Positions 25,748 to 33,659 of a stretch of DNA of 64,000 bases are shown here, piece by piece (the stretch's first letter is position 1; each line of letters starts with the position of its first letter). Location of the stretch: the NCBI GenBank assembly GCA_051962095.1, contig JBQCCP010000074.1, positions 1 through 64,000 on the forward strand, read 5' to 3'. A program made the position numbers and the translations under genes. Source of the DNA: 66-474 sp051962095. Lineage in GTDB: Bacteria > Pseudomonadota > Gammaproteobacteria > Xanthomonadales > Rhodanobacteraceae. A model generated the notes under the pieces. It was not told the origin of the DNA, did no database searches, and worked only from the letters and a program-made list of their open reading frames with translations.

Positions 25748-26557
25748 CTAGCCTCGCGAACGATGCGGCAACATGCGCCCCTTGCGATGTCGTGCCTGCC
25801 AGGCTGCGCGCCCGTTTCCAAACCACGACAGGCTGTGATAGCTGTCCGCCACGACCCAGACGCCGGCGGCGATCAGGAATGAAATGATGAAAGCGGTGAT
25901 CGCCGTCCTGCCGGTGTGCAGCACGGGCGCCCAATAGGCAACCGCAATCAGGCCGAGCATGACAACTTCCAGCGTCGCGGCCAATCTTGGCCACACGCCG
26001 AACAGCAACGCCAGCGCCGTCGCGATGCTGCACACCCCGGTGAAGCATGCCCACGCCATTGGACCGGGCAACACCTGCAGCCACGGCTGCATGATCTTGT
26101 CGCCGGCCTGCAGTGCATCCACGATCACTTCGACACCGATCATCGGCAGCGCGACGATCAGCAGCCAGCGCGGGGCGCGCACGCCGGAATTTCCAACGCG
26201 CGTCGCGAACAAGTACCACGCGCCCGCCGTGATGATCGCGATCTCCCCGACGCTGCCCCACGCCCCCGCATCCAGCGGCGCATGGATCACGCCCGGAATC
26301 TCCAGCAGCACCAGCCACAGCACCATGTACGGGAACAGCAGACGGCAGGTCCACGTCAATGTGCGTTGCCACAGCAAGCCGATGCCGAACGCCAGTTCGA
26401 TCACCGCGCACACGTAAGCAAGGACGGTCCGTTCCGGCACATGCGCTGGAACGTGCTGCCAGACGAGCGCGAAATCGCCATTGACGAGTCCGCTGGTTCC
26501 GAGCGCGATCATCGCGGCGGCAAACAACACACGGCTTGGCTGCAGCTTTGCGTTCAC
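25748..26557 (-). CDS. DoxX-like multi-pass membrane protein
   Basis: The 269-residue inner-membrane protein has about eight hydrophobic helices. A GTG start at 26557 (reads VNAKLQPSRVLFAAAMIAL) is preceded by GGAGG six bases upstream; ATG alternatives lie further upstream without a site. The sequence suggests two four-helix halves (LAYVCAVIELAFGIGLLW and ATALALLFGVWPRLAATLEVVMLG share the E/G-rich DoxX-type motif of helix 2), so it may be a duplicated DoxX/SURF4-like protein. Function unknown. It is divergent from the peptidase gene at 26644 with under 90 bp between starts. Confidence 0.75.
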   Translation of the reverse strand: MNAKLQPSRVLFAAAMIALGTSGLVNGDFALVWQHVPAHVPERTVLAYVCAVIELAFGIGLLWQRTLTWTCRLLFPYMVLWLVLLEIPGVIHAPLDAGAWGSVGEIAIITAGAWYLFATRVGNSGVRAPRWLLIVALPMIGVEVIVDALQAGDKIMQPWLQVLPGPMAWACFTGVCSIATALALLFGVWPRLAATLEVVMLGLIAVAYWAPVLHTGRTAITAFIISFLIAAGVWVVADSYHSLSWFGNGRAAWQARHRKGRMLPHRSRG

Positions 26558-26643
26558 GGCATACCTCCGGTTGGCGGCTCGACCGTCCATGGTGTACAAC
26601 GGCGGTGGCACTGTACCGCTTCCACCACCGAAAGGAGCAAGGC

Positions 26644-27633
26644 TTGCGATCCAGGACTCTTCGCAATTTCACGCGCTGCCTGCTGCCGGCAGGTTTGATC
26701 CTTTTCCTCTGCGGCTTCACCACGACCACCACCGACCCCGACCAGGCGGAGGTGGTGACGACCGACGTGGCGCACTTCTGGCAGGCGTTCGACGATGCGG
26801 CGAGGGCACCGCCGGCCCAGCGTGTCGAAATCTACAAAAAAGAATATTTCGACCGCGCGAGCCAGGGCCTCAAGGATTTCGACCAGCAGCGGCACGTGAC
26901 GCCGGAATCGCTTACCGCGCACGTCGAACAGCACCGTGCCGAATACGCCAGGCTGCGTCCGTACATCGGCGAAGTAGTGGACCAGAAACCGGTGATCCAG
27001 GCGGCGTTCCGCAAGTTGGCGGCGCTTTATCCAGGCATCAAGCTGCCCAGGCACGTGTACTTCGTGGTGGGTGAGCAGCACGGCGCCGGCATGAATTCAC
27101 CCCACGGCATCATCCTCGCGGCCGACGTGTTCGCCACGCCGCCCGGCACGCCCTACGACTACACCAAGGTCACGCCGGCCTACGTGCCGTTCTCTGCCGT
27201 GCACGAAACCATCCACTTCAACCAGGCTTACGAAACCGGCGACAAGAGCACGTTGCTGGGGCAGGTGATCAACGAGGGCACCGCGGATTTCATCGCCTCG
27301 CTGGTGATCCAGCAGCCCGACGTTCGCCAGATGACGGATCGCTGGCACTACGGCTGCGCGCACGAGCAAGCGTTGTACGCGCGATTCGTGAAGGAGCAGG
27401 ACCGGGTCAAGACATCGCCGTGGTTGTTCGACCACCATCCTGCCACCGGCTGGCCACCGGACATGGGCTACTGGCTCGGTTACCGCGTCGCACAGACGTA
27501 TTACCACCGGGCCACCGACAAGCACCAAGCACTCACCGCGCTGCTCGAAGTGACGGATTTTCGAAAGTTGCTTGCAACAAGCGGCTATCCCGCCAAGGCA
27601 CCGGCGTGCGCGCCGGAGAAGCCCGCGCGGTGA
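26644..27633 (+). CDS. Exported DUF2268-like putative zinc metallopeptidase
   Basis: I assign a TTG start at 26644, with AAAGGAG six bases before it; 329 residues result. The N-terminus LRSRTLRNFTRCLLPAGLILFLCGF is a signal peptide or lipoprotein-like signal. The body contains HETIHFNQ, an HExxH zinc motif near residue 193, followed by a Glu in INEGTADFIASL about 22 residues later, the probable third ligand. This arrangement matches DUF2268/gluzincin-like predicted proteases. An ATG 36 codons upstream would extend into the divergent gene's promoter and is disfavoured. Substrate unknown. Confidence 0.75.
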   Translation: MRSRTLRNFTRCLLPAGLILFLCGFTTTTTDPDQAEVVTTDVAHFWQAFDDAARAPPAQRVEIYKKEYFDRASQGLKDFDQQRHVTPESLTAHVEQHRAEYARLRPYIGEVVDQKPVIQAAFRKLAALYPGIKLPRHVYFVVGEQHGAGMNSPHGIILAADVFATPPGTPYDYTKVTPAYVPFSAVHETIHFNQAYETGDKSTLLGQVINEGTADFIASLVIQQPDVRQMTDRWHYGCAHEQALYARFVKEQDRVKTSPWLFDHHPATGWPPDMGYWLGYRVAQTYYHRATDKHQALTALLEVTDFRKLLATSGYPAKAPACAPEKPAR

Positions 27634-27685
27634 CTCGTGGCCGACTGCGGTTGTGTGTTGTGACGATGCTGGTCCTCGTCCAGGC

Positions 27686-27836
27686 TTACAGAAACATCCC
27701 GCCCGAAGCTTCGATGCGCTGTCCGTTGATCCAGTGGCCGCCTGGGCCGAGCAGCGCCGCCGATATCTTCCAGCAACCCGGCGCGGCCCAGCGCGGTATT
27801 GGCGGCGACGAAGCCGTTGAGCTGCCGTGGGATCAC
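27686..27836 (-). pseudogene. 3' remnant of a short-chain dehydrogenase gene
   Basis: On the minus strand the last frame reads AALLGPGGHWINGQRIEASG then GMFL and stop, a typical SDR C-terminus. The part before it, QLNGFVAANTALGRAGLLED then IG, is in another frame, so a small indel has broken the reading frame. The catalytic and cofactor-binding parts are absent. It is fused upstream to an amidohydrolase fragment, so this is a decayed composite, not a gene. Confidence 0.75.
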
Positions 27837-27945
27837 CCTGCACCGCGATGACGTCGGCGTCGAGGCCTTCGCGTAGCTGGCCGAACCTGTCCTGCTGGCG
27901 CAGGATCTTCGCGTCCACCGCGGCCGCGGCCGGCAATGCCTGCGC
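27830..27945 (-). pseudogene. Amidohydrolase 3' fragment, partial copy of the gene at 28999-30315
   Basis: The minus-strand frame reads AAVDAKILRQQDRFGQLREG followed by LDADVIAVQGDPT, nearly identical to the C-terminal part of the intact amidohydrolase 1.2 kb away (KILRQQDKFGQLRPG...). The copy stops at GDPT where the SDR remnant begins. At the nucleotide level, long stretches of 27838-27940 match 29080-29180. It has no start and no N-terminal domain. Confidence 0.75.
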
Positions 27946-28021
27946 GCCGCCAGGCTACCGCATCGGACTATACTGATCGTGCACCTGCTCGCATTGCGAA
28001 GTCCGGCGAGAGGCCTCGCCA

Positions 28022-28921
28022 ATGTGCCGCACCCATCCGCCGTCGAACCGCTTTCCGAATCTCCGCCGCGCGGGGATCCTGTGTCTGGTCGCGGCGGTTC
28101 CGTACCTGACGTGCGGGATCGCGAACGCGCAAGACGCCGCTGGTTTCGAGCACTGGCAGGTCGCGTTGAATGTGGGCTATGGCGATCCGAGCGGCTACGT
28201 GCAGGTACGCGAGAACCAGATCGAGGGCACCCGGCTCGATTTTGACTCCGACCTTGACGTGAACCACATGTCCGACGTGGCACTGCGCGTCGCCTATCGC
28301 ATCGATCCCGATCAGAGCGTGCAGCTGGTGCTGCAGAACTACACCCTGACCGGTTCAACGATGTTGCCACAGGACGTGAATTTCAACGGCGCGACCTTTG
28401 CGGCCGGCACCCGACTGCGCACTGTCACGCGTTTTCCGGATTTTCTGCGCGCGACACTGTTCTACCTGCGCACTCTTTCGCAGTTCACGAACGGAGGGTC
28501 ACTGTCCGGCCGCGCCGGTTTCACCTTCGAGGGCCTCACCTTCAAGCTCGACGGCACGCTGACGCCGGATTCTGTCGGCCATGAAATGAAAGAGGACTTC
28601 GTGACACAGGAACTGCCGGTTCCGATGGTCGGCGTGCAACTCGACGAGCCGCTGAGCGATCGGCTGGCTTTCGTTGCATCGCTGGACGGCGCGTGGCTGC
28701 CACGCGTCAACAGCCAGCGCACGGAAGGTGGCGAGGTCACGCTGGCCCAGACCAACATGGACGCGACGCTCGGACTGGATTACGCGCTCACCCGAAGATT
28801 GGACCTGACTGGCGATTACCGCTTCGGTTATTTCAAGCAGGACGAACGCAGCCACGAGGACGGCAACCACATCCTGCTGAAGAGCAATTCGGTCGCGCTC
28901 GGGCTGACCTACGCGTTCTGA
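28022..28921 (+). CDS. Putative outer-membrane beta-barrel protein
   Basis: The 299-residue protein has a signal peptide ending near IANA-QD. The mature part shows alternating amphipathic strands with Asp/Gly/Tyr turns, and ends ALGLTYAF, the terminal Phe recognised by the BAM complex. About 12-14 strands can be counted by eye. No named family is recognised. A TATACT -10-like hexamer lies near 27967-27972. The neighbouring upstream DNA is a decayed composite pseudogene. Transport or adhesion function cannot be told. Confidence 0.75.
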   Translation: MCRTHPPSNRFPNLRRAGILCLVAAVPYLTCGIANAQDAAGFEHWQVALNVGYGDPSGYVQVRENQIEGTRLDFDSDLDVNHMSDVALRVAYRIDPDQSVQLVLQNYTLTGSTMLPQDVNFNGATFAAGTRLRTVTRFPDFLRATLFYLRTLSQFTNGGSLSGRAGFTFEGLTFKLDGTLTPDSVGHEMKEDFVTQELPVPMVGVQLDEPLSDRLAFVASLDGAWLPRVNSQRTEGGEVTLAQTNMDATLGLDYALTRRLDLTGDYRFGYFKQDERSHEDGNHILLKSNSVALGLTYAF

Positions 28922-28998
28922 GGGGACGAGTTCATTTCCGGGCAGATGCTCCTGGTCTCAGGTCTGTCCGGCGCGGACAAGGCGGGTTGTCACCCGTC

Positions 28999-30315
28999 CT
29001 ACGGCTTCTTGTAAACCACCCCGCCCTTCATCACGAACGGCACGTGTTCGATCGCGGTGATGTCTTTCGTGGGATCGCCCTGCACCGCAATGACGTCGGC
29101 ATCGAGTCCCGGGCGTAGCTGGCCGAACTTGTCCTGCTGGCGCAGGATCTTCGCGTCCACGGCGGTCGCGGCGAGCAGCGCCTGCGCAGGACGCATGCCC
29201 TCCTTCACCATCCACTCGATTTCCTTGTAGTTCGTGCCGTGCTTGAACACGCCGACGTCGCTGCCGCAGCCGATCGTGACGCCGGCCTGCATCGCGTACC
29301 TGAACGCATCCTGCGAGGCTTTCATTTCATCGGTCGGCGGATCGCCGGGTTTCCAGCCTTTGAAGTATTCCGCATAGGCGACCACGGCTTCGAGCGTCGG
29401 CAGGTAGGCGACGTTGTGCTTCTTCATCATCGCGAACACTTCGGGCGTGCCGTAGAAGCCGTGCTCGATGGTGTCGGTGCCGGCCAGAATCGCGCGGCGC
29501 ATGCCTTCGGGCGTGGTGGTGTGCATCGACACCGGCAGGCCCAGCGAATGCGCGGCTTCCACGCCCGCGTTCAATTCTTCCTGGGTGAAGGTCGGCACCG
29601 AACCCTTGGATTTTCCGCAGTGGTAGTCGGCATAGATCTTGATCCAGTCCGCGCCGTGGCCGGCCTGATCGCGCACCGCCGCGATCATCTCCGGCACGCC
29701 GGCGACGGGAATGCCGCCTTGCGGGATCTTCATGTCCGTGCGGAAACCCATTGGACCGGGGCCGTAGCAATCCTTCGCGACAGTGGCGCGCGTGGCGACG
29801 AACAGGTGCGGACCAGGAATCAGACCGTCGTTGATCGCTTTCTGCACCTGCACGTCGGCGTAACCCGCGCCTTCGGTGCCGAGGTCGCGCAACACAGTGA
29901 AGCCCGCCATCAGGGTGTCGCGTACGTGGTTGACCGCTTCGATGGTGCGATACGGCAGTGGCTCCTTCAGCACCTGGTCGTTCCACAAGGTCTCGTTGTA
30001 CGGGTGCAGGAAAATGTGCGAATGCGCGTCGATCATGCCTGGCATCAGCGTGGTGCCGGGCAGGTCGATCACCTGCGTATCGGCGGGCGCCTTGATCGAA
30101 TCGAGCGGCCCGACGGCGGCGATCTTGTCGCCCTCGACCAGCACCGCCCAGCCCGCGTGCGTGGCCTCGCTGCGCGCGTCGAACACGCGGTCGGCGGTGA
30201 GCAGGTACACGCCGGCCCCTGGTTGCGAACCGGACGTTTGGGCGGGCGTCGCCGCGGAGGACAGCGTGGCGACGATGGATACCGCGAGCGCGATCAGGAT
30301 GTTCCGCATGGACAT
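28999..30315 (-). CDS. Exported metal-dependent amidohydrolase
   Basis: The 438-residue protein is of the imidazolonepropionase/prolidase-like amidohydrolase superfamily. The signal peptide MSMRNILIALAVSIVATLSSA is preceded by GGAGGGG. The metal site is read from GMIDAHSHIFLHP (HxH), a probable carboxylated Lys in DWIKIYADYH, SMHTTTPEGM and TIEHGFYGT (His ligands), and CGSDVGVFKHG (Asp). The C-terminus LDADVIAVQGDPTKDITAIE returns to the small beta domain. Periplasmic homologues hydrolyse Xaa-Pro dipeptides or mycotoxins; substrate unknown here. A partial copy of its 3' end lies at 27830-27945. Confidence 0.9.
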   Translation of the reverse strand: MSMRNILIALAVSIVATLSSAATPAQTSGSQPGAGVYLLTADRVFDARSEATHAGWAVLVEGDKIAAVGPLDSIKAPADTQVIDLPGTTLMPGMIDAHSHIFLHPYNETLWNDQVLKEPLPYRTIEAVNHVRDTLMAGFTVLRDLGTEGAGYADVQVQKAINDGLIPGPHLFVATRATVAKDCYGPGPMGFRTDMKIPQGGIPVAGVPEMIAAVRDQAGHGADWIKIYADYHCGKSKGSVPTFTQEELNAGVEAAHSLGLPVSMHTTTPEGMRRAILAGTDTIEHGFYGTPEVFAMMKKHNVAYLPTLEAVVAYAEYFKGWKPGDPPTDEMKASQDAFRYAMQAGVTIGCGSDVGVFKHGTNYKEIEWMVKEGMRPAQALLAATAVDAKILRQQDKFGQLRPGLDADVIAVQGDPTKDITAIEHVPFVMKGGVVYKKP

Positions 30316-30444
30316 GGCGCCCCTCCACTCCGGACAAAACGCGGAGCGTACACCCGCAGCGGCACTTGCGCCGCCCCCTGCGGCCGGCCAATACTCCGCC
30401 CGCGGTTGCCATTTCCGTCAACTGCGACCTCGGGAGGGAAAGTC

Positions 30445-30951
30445 ATGATCAAGGCAATACTGGCCTTTGCGGTCGGCGTCCTGCTGGCTGCACCGGCCTG
30501 CGCGGGCGACACGCAGGCATCGAGCAAATCCATCAGGCACGGCGAATTCCTGGTGAACTACGGCGGCTGCCAGGACTGCCACACACCCGGCTGGGCGGAA
30601 AACGGCGGCCAGGCACCCAAGGACATGCTGTTGACCGGCGGCGGAATGAATTTCCAGGGACCGTGGGGCACGACGTACGCGCCCAACCTGCGGCTGTATG
30701 TGCAAAAGCTGACGGCGAAGCAGTGGATCGCGAAGCTGCGCGCGTTGAAGGCGCGCCCGGCGATGCCGTACTGGACCTTCCGATATCTGTCGGACAAGGA
30801 TCTCACCGACATGTACGCATACATCCATTCGCTGGGGCCCGCGGGCAAACCCGCTCATGACTGGGTCGCACCCGGACAGGAAGCGCCCGCGCCATACCTG
30901 AAGCTGGTGCTGCCCTCGCCGCCGGCGGTGGTGAACGCGGGCGGACATTGA
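30445..30951 (+). CDS. Periplasmic monohaem cytochrome c-like protein
   Basis: The 168-residue protein starts MIKAILAFAVGVLLAAPACA, a signal peptide, with GGGAGG upstream. One haem motif CQDCH follows at about residues 43-47 (VNYGGCQDCHTPG). A Met in LRALKARPAMPYWTFR is a candidate distal ligand, and YLSDKDLTDMYAYIHSLGP is the C-terminal helix typical of class I cytochromes. The tail is Pro-rich. Function is electron transfer; no partner enzyme is adjacent. The upstream open frame is spurious. Confidence 0.85.
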   Translation: MIKAILAFAVGVLLAAPACAGDTQASSKSIRHGEFLVNYGGCQDCHTPGWAENGGQAPKDMLLTGGGMNFQGPWGTTYAPNLRLYVQKLTAKQWIAKLRALKARPAMPYWTFRYLSDKDLTDMYAYIHSLGPAGKPAHDWVAPGQEAPAPYLKLVLPSPPAVVNAGGH

Positions 30952-31055
30952 TGCAGGTCGGCGCCGCGCATGCGACGCCGATTGCACCGGCCGCGGGTTG
31001 TCTCATCCGCGCACGCGTCCGATACTTGCGGCCTTTCACGCGAAGGGGTCAAGCC

Positions 31056-31574
31056 ATGATCGGTGAATGGTATGCAGGTGTGCGCGTGCTGCACATCCTG
31101 TTTGCGGCGTTCTGGGTGGGCTCGGCGGTGTTCCTGACCCTTTACGTGACGCCGGCGATCCGTGCGACCGGGTCGCGCGGCGCACCCGTGATGGCGGAAT
31201 TGATGCGCCGCCGGATGGGCGGGTTCATTGCCGCGGCGGCCATACTGACCGTGCTGTCGGGCCTGTGGATGTACTGGATTTTCACCAATGGTTTCGATGG
31301 CGCCATCGTGGGACACGGCGCCGGACTGGCGCTGGGCATCGGCGGTCTGTGCGGGATCGCAGCGGCGGTGATCGGTGGGGCGGTGATCGGCCGCGCCGCG
31401 GAGCGCGCCGGGGCGTTGTCGCGGCAAATGGCGGATTTGCCGGAAGGCGGGGAGCGCGAAGCGACCATGCAATCGGTCGAAGCGTTGCAACGCCGGATGG
31501 CAACTTTCAGTCGTCTCGCCGTGGTGCTGCTGGTGGCGGCGCTGGTCGCGATGGCGATCGCGCACGCGCTGTAG
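31056..31574 (+). CDS. Four-helix membrane protein (CopD/DUF2269-like)
   Basis: The 172-residue protein starts MIGEWYAGVRVLHILFAAFW. Four hydrophobic helices are seen: residues about 8-28, 50-70 (GGFIAAAAILTVLSGLWMYW), 83-106 (GAGLALGIGGLCGIAAAVIG) and 150-170. The first helix has HILFAAFWVGSAVF, the His-helix seen in CopD/DUF2269-type proteins, which often bind metal or haem. It follows the cytochrome gene in the same direction after about 100 bp, so a link to electron transfer is possible. Confidence 0.65.
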   Translation: MIGEWYAGVRVLHILFAAFWVGSAVFLTLYVTPAIRATGSRGAPVMAELMRRRMGGFIAAAAILTVLSGLWMYWIFTNGFDGAIVGHGAGLALGIGGLCGIAAAVIGGAVIGRAAERAGALSRQMADLPEGGEREATMQSVEALQRRMATFSRLAVVLLVAALVAMAIAHAL

Positions 31575-31587
31575 GACGTCGCGCGTT

Positions 31588-32385
31588 TCAAACGCCGGCG
31601 AGGCCGGCGAGTTCGGTTTCGCCGAATCCCGCGGCGCGGCGCGCATCGAGATTGAACGGGCCGCGCAGGCCGGTCGGAACGTATTCGCGCAGCAGTTCGG
31701 CGAATATTGCATCGGGATCGCGCGCTTCGCGCCCGCAGCAGTGCCGGAACCAGCGCGTCCCCGCGGCGACGTGCGGTACTTCCTCGCGCAGGATGATTTC
31801 CAGAATGTCGGCGGTGGCGTTGTCGCCGACCGAGCGCAAGCGCGAGATCAGGCCGGGCGTCACGTCCAGGCCACGCGCTTCCAGCACGCGCGGCACCAGC
31901 GCCATCCGCGCGAGGCACGAATGAGCGGTCTTCACTGCCATCTCCCACAAGCCGTTGTGGGCATCGAAGTCGCCATAGGCGTGGCCGAGTTGCGCGAGCC
32001 GCGCGGACAACATCCTGAAGTGGCGCGACTCGTCATGCGCAACCGAGGCCCAGTCGCGATAGTAATCGTCCGGCATGCCGCGGAAGCGATATACGGCGTC
32101 CCAGGCAAGGTTGATCGCATTGAACTCGATGTGCGCGACGGCGTGCACCAAAGCGGCGCGGCCCTCCTCGCTGCCGAGTCCGCGCTGCGGCACGTCGCGT
32201 GGCATCACGAGATTTGGCCTGCAAGGACGGCCGGGCATATCGATCGGCAGGGGTGGCACGCCATCGTCGTGCATTGACAAACGTCCCGCGCACAACGCCT
32301 CGAACGTTTGCCGTGTCGACGCGACCTTGGCTTCGGGTTCCGCGCAATCGATGCAGCGCCTTGCGGCTTCGAACAATCCGTTCAT
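31588..32385 (-). CDS. Ferritin-like DUF455 family protein
   Basis: The 265-residue protein belongs to the DUF455 ferritin-like fold. Diiron-type helices are seen in AHIEFNAINLAWDAVYRF (Glu), VAHDESRHFRMLSARL (E-x-x-H) and ILREEVPHVAAGTRWFRH (E-x-x-H). It is often annotated as an uncharacterised protein. The start MNGLFEAARR overlaps the stop of the upstream DUF2235 gene by 4 bp. The convergent CopD-like gene ends 13 bp away. A redox or oxygenase role is inferred only from the diiron ligands. Confidence 0.85.
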   Translation of the reverse strand: MNGLFEAARRCIDCAEPEAKVASTRQTFEALCAGRLSMHDDGVPPLPIDMPGRPCRPNLVMPRDVPQRGLGSEEGRAALVHAVAHIEFNAINLAWDAVYRFRGMPDDYYRDWASVAHDESRHFRMLSARLAQLGHAYGDFDAHNGLWEMAVKTAHSCLARMALVPRVLEARGLDVTPGLISRLRSVGDNATADILEIILREEVPHVAAGTRWFRHCCGREARDPDAIFAELLREYVPTGLRGPFNLDARRAAGFGETELAGLAGV

Positions 32386-33485
32386 GCGACGCGCGTCGAC
32401 CCCAGTTCGATCAGGTCCGCCAGCATGGCCGTTTCGACGGATAGCGGGCGATACTGCCCTTGGGCGTACCACTTCAGCCACACCGACGGATCGACGGTTT
32501 CGTTGATGCCGCCGCCGATCACGCGCTGGAAGGGTTGCTTGAAGAGTTTGTAGATGCCGCTCATGAAGGTGCCGTAAGAATCGTTGGGCACGTCGAGTTC
32601 GGCGCCCGCGGCGGGTACGTAATCGTCGGCGAAGGCAAGCCCCGCGCCCTTCGCCTTGGCCTGCATCCACGCCAGCGTGATTTCCGGCAATGTATCGGGA
32701 CGATGCCCCGCGCCATCGGTCTTCTCGCCTCCGCCGATGTCGGAATGCGCGCCCACGAACCAGCGTTGTTCCACTTCGATCTGCTCGGGCTTCCACGCGA
32801 TCGTCGATTCGCCCGGCGCCAATGTTTGCTGCGGCCGCGTCCATTTGGTGGGCTTGAAATCGGGACGGTGCTCGTCCAGCGCCAGCGCCTGATACGCGTA
32901 CTGCACGATCTTGCTCAAATCGGTGTCGTGGAAAGCGTAGCGGCTGCGCGAAAATGGAAACCACGACGCCACGCCTGGAATGCCCAGCGCACCGACGGTA
33001 TCCCATACGCCGACGAAGCGGATCAGCACCTCGCGCGAGTGCGCGGCGCGAAACGCCTGCATCGCGGGATCGTTCGGATGCAGGTCGTTGCGATAAAGCT
33101 TGTATGCCGCATCGACTTCGGCGGAAGTGACTTCGCCCTTCCCGTCGGGCTTCAGCAGGCCGCACTTGCGGATCAGGCCGCCGAGGCTGCGGGCGGTGTA
33201 CGCGCCGCGGCTGAAACCGAACAGCCAGATTTCATCGCCGTCGCGCCATGTTTGCGACAACCACTGGAAGCCTTCCTGCACGTTGTCGGAAAGTCCCAAG
33301 CCGAACGCACCGCCCAACAAATGTTCGATGCCGGGTTTGACGCCGACGCCCGCGACGTATTTGCAGATTTGCTCGTTACCGGCGGCGTCGGTGGAGGCGA
33401 CCAATCGCCAGAAGCGTTCCACGTTGGTGCGGGTCTGCACCTTGTTCCAGGTGCCGTCGAACAGCGCGATCAGGCGGCGTGGCAC
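32382..33485 (-). CDS. DUF2235 alpha/beta-hydrolase domain protein
   Basis: The 367-residue protein matches DUF2235 (PF09994): it opens MPRRLIALFDGTWN, and the nucleophile elbow is GFSRGAYTARSLGGLIRKCG (Ser in G-x-S-x-G-like GFSRG). HSDIGGG supplies a later conserved Asp/His region. Related domains occur in Tle1-type phospholipase effectors of type VI secretion, but no VgrG, PAAR or immunity-like gene lies here, so a housekeeping lipase or hydrolase role is equally possible. It is translationally coupled to the DUF455 gene. No signal peptide. Confidence 0.85.
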   Translation of the reverse strand: MPRRLIALFDGTWNKVQTRTNVERFWRLVASTDAAGNEQICKYVAGVGVKPGIEHLLGGAFGLGLSDNVQEGFQWLSQTWRDGDEIWLFGFSRGAYTARSLGGLIRKCGLLKPDGKGEVTSAEVDAAYKLYRNDLHPNDPAMQAFRAAHSREVLIRFVGVWDTVGALGIPGVASWFPFSRSRYAFHDTDLSKIVQYAYQALALDEHRPDFKPTKWTRPQQTLAPGESTIAWKPEQIEVEQRWFVGAHSDIGGGEKTDGAGHRPDTLPEITLAWMQAKAKGAGLAFADDYVPAAGAELDVPNDSYGTFMSGIYKLFKQPFQRVIGGGINETVDPSVWLKWYAQGQYRPLSVETAMLADLIELGSTRVA

Positions 33486-33546
33486 GATGAAATTCCCCGT
33501 TCCCCGAGGTTCAACAGAGATGCAATTGAACGGATGCCGGTGCGAA

Positions 33547-33656
33547 GCGGCTGTTGTGGAAAGTCAGGCCAAGGAAGGCCGTTCTGGTGTCCGTCGAACG
33601 CAAACGACCGAGGTTCGCGATTCGCTCGGCAATGCAGCGATCAAGGATGATCGCAC
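33547..33656 (+). repeat. Bipartite ANGGA-hairpin repeat, copy A
   Basis: This lies between purF (stop at 33660) and the DUF2235 gene. It reads GCGGCTGTTGTGGAAAGTCA, then hairpin 1 GGCC-AAGGAA-GGCC (33567-33580), GTTCTGG, a 56-nt interval in total, and hairpin 2 GCGATC-AAGGAT-GATCGC (33637-33654). The right end abuts the purF stop codon. Two further copies are at 36025 and 38610 with the same plan. Both loops contain AAGGA. No coding potential and no T-tract after hairpin 2. Confidence 0.75.
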
Positions 33657-33659
33657 AAA

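Noticed and set aside
32382..33485. DUF2235 protein as a type VI secretion effector
   Set aside because: No VgrG, PAAR, Hcp or immunity-like gene is adjacent; the DUF455 partner is not a known immunity protein.
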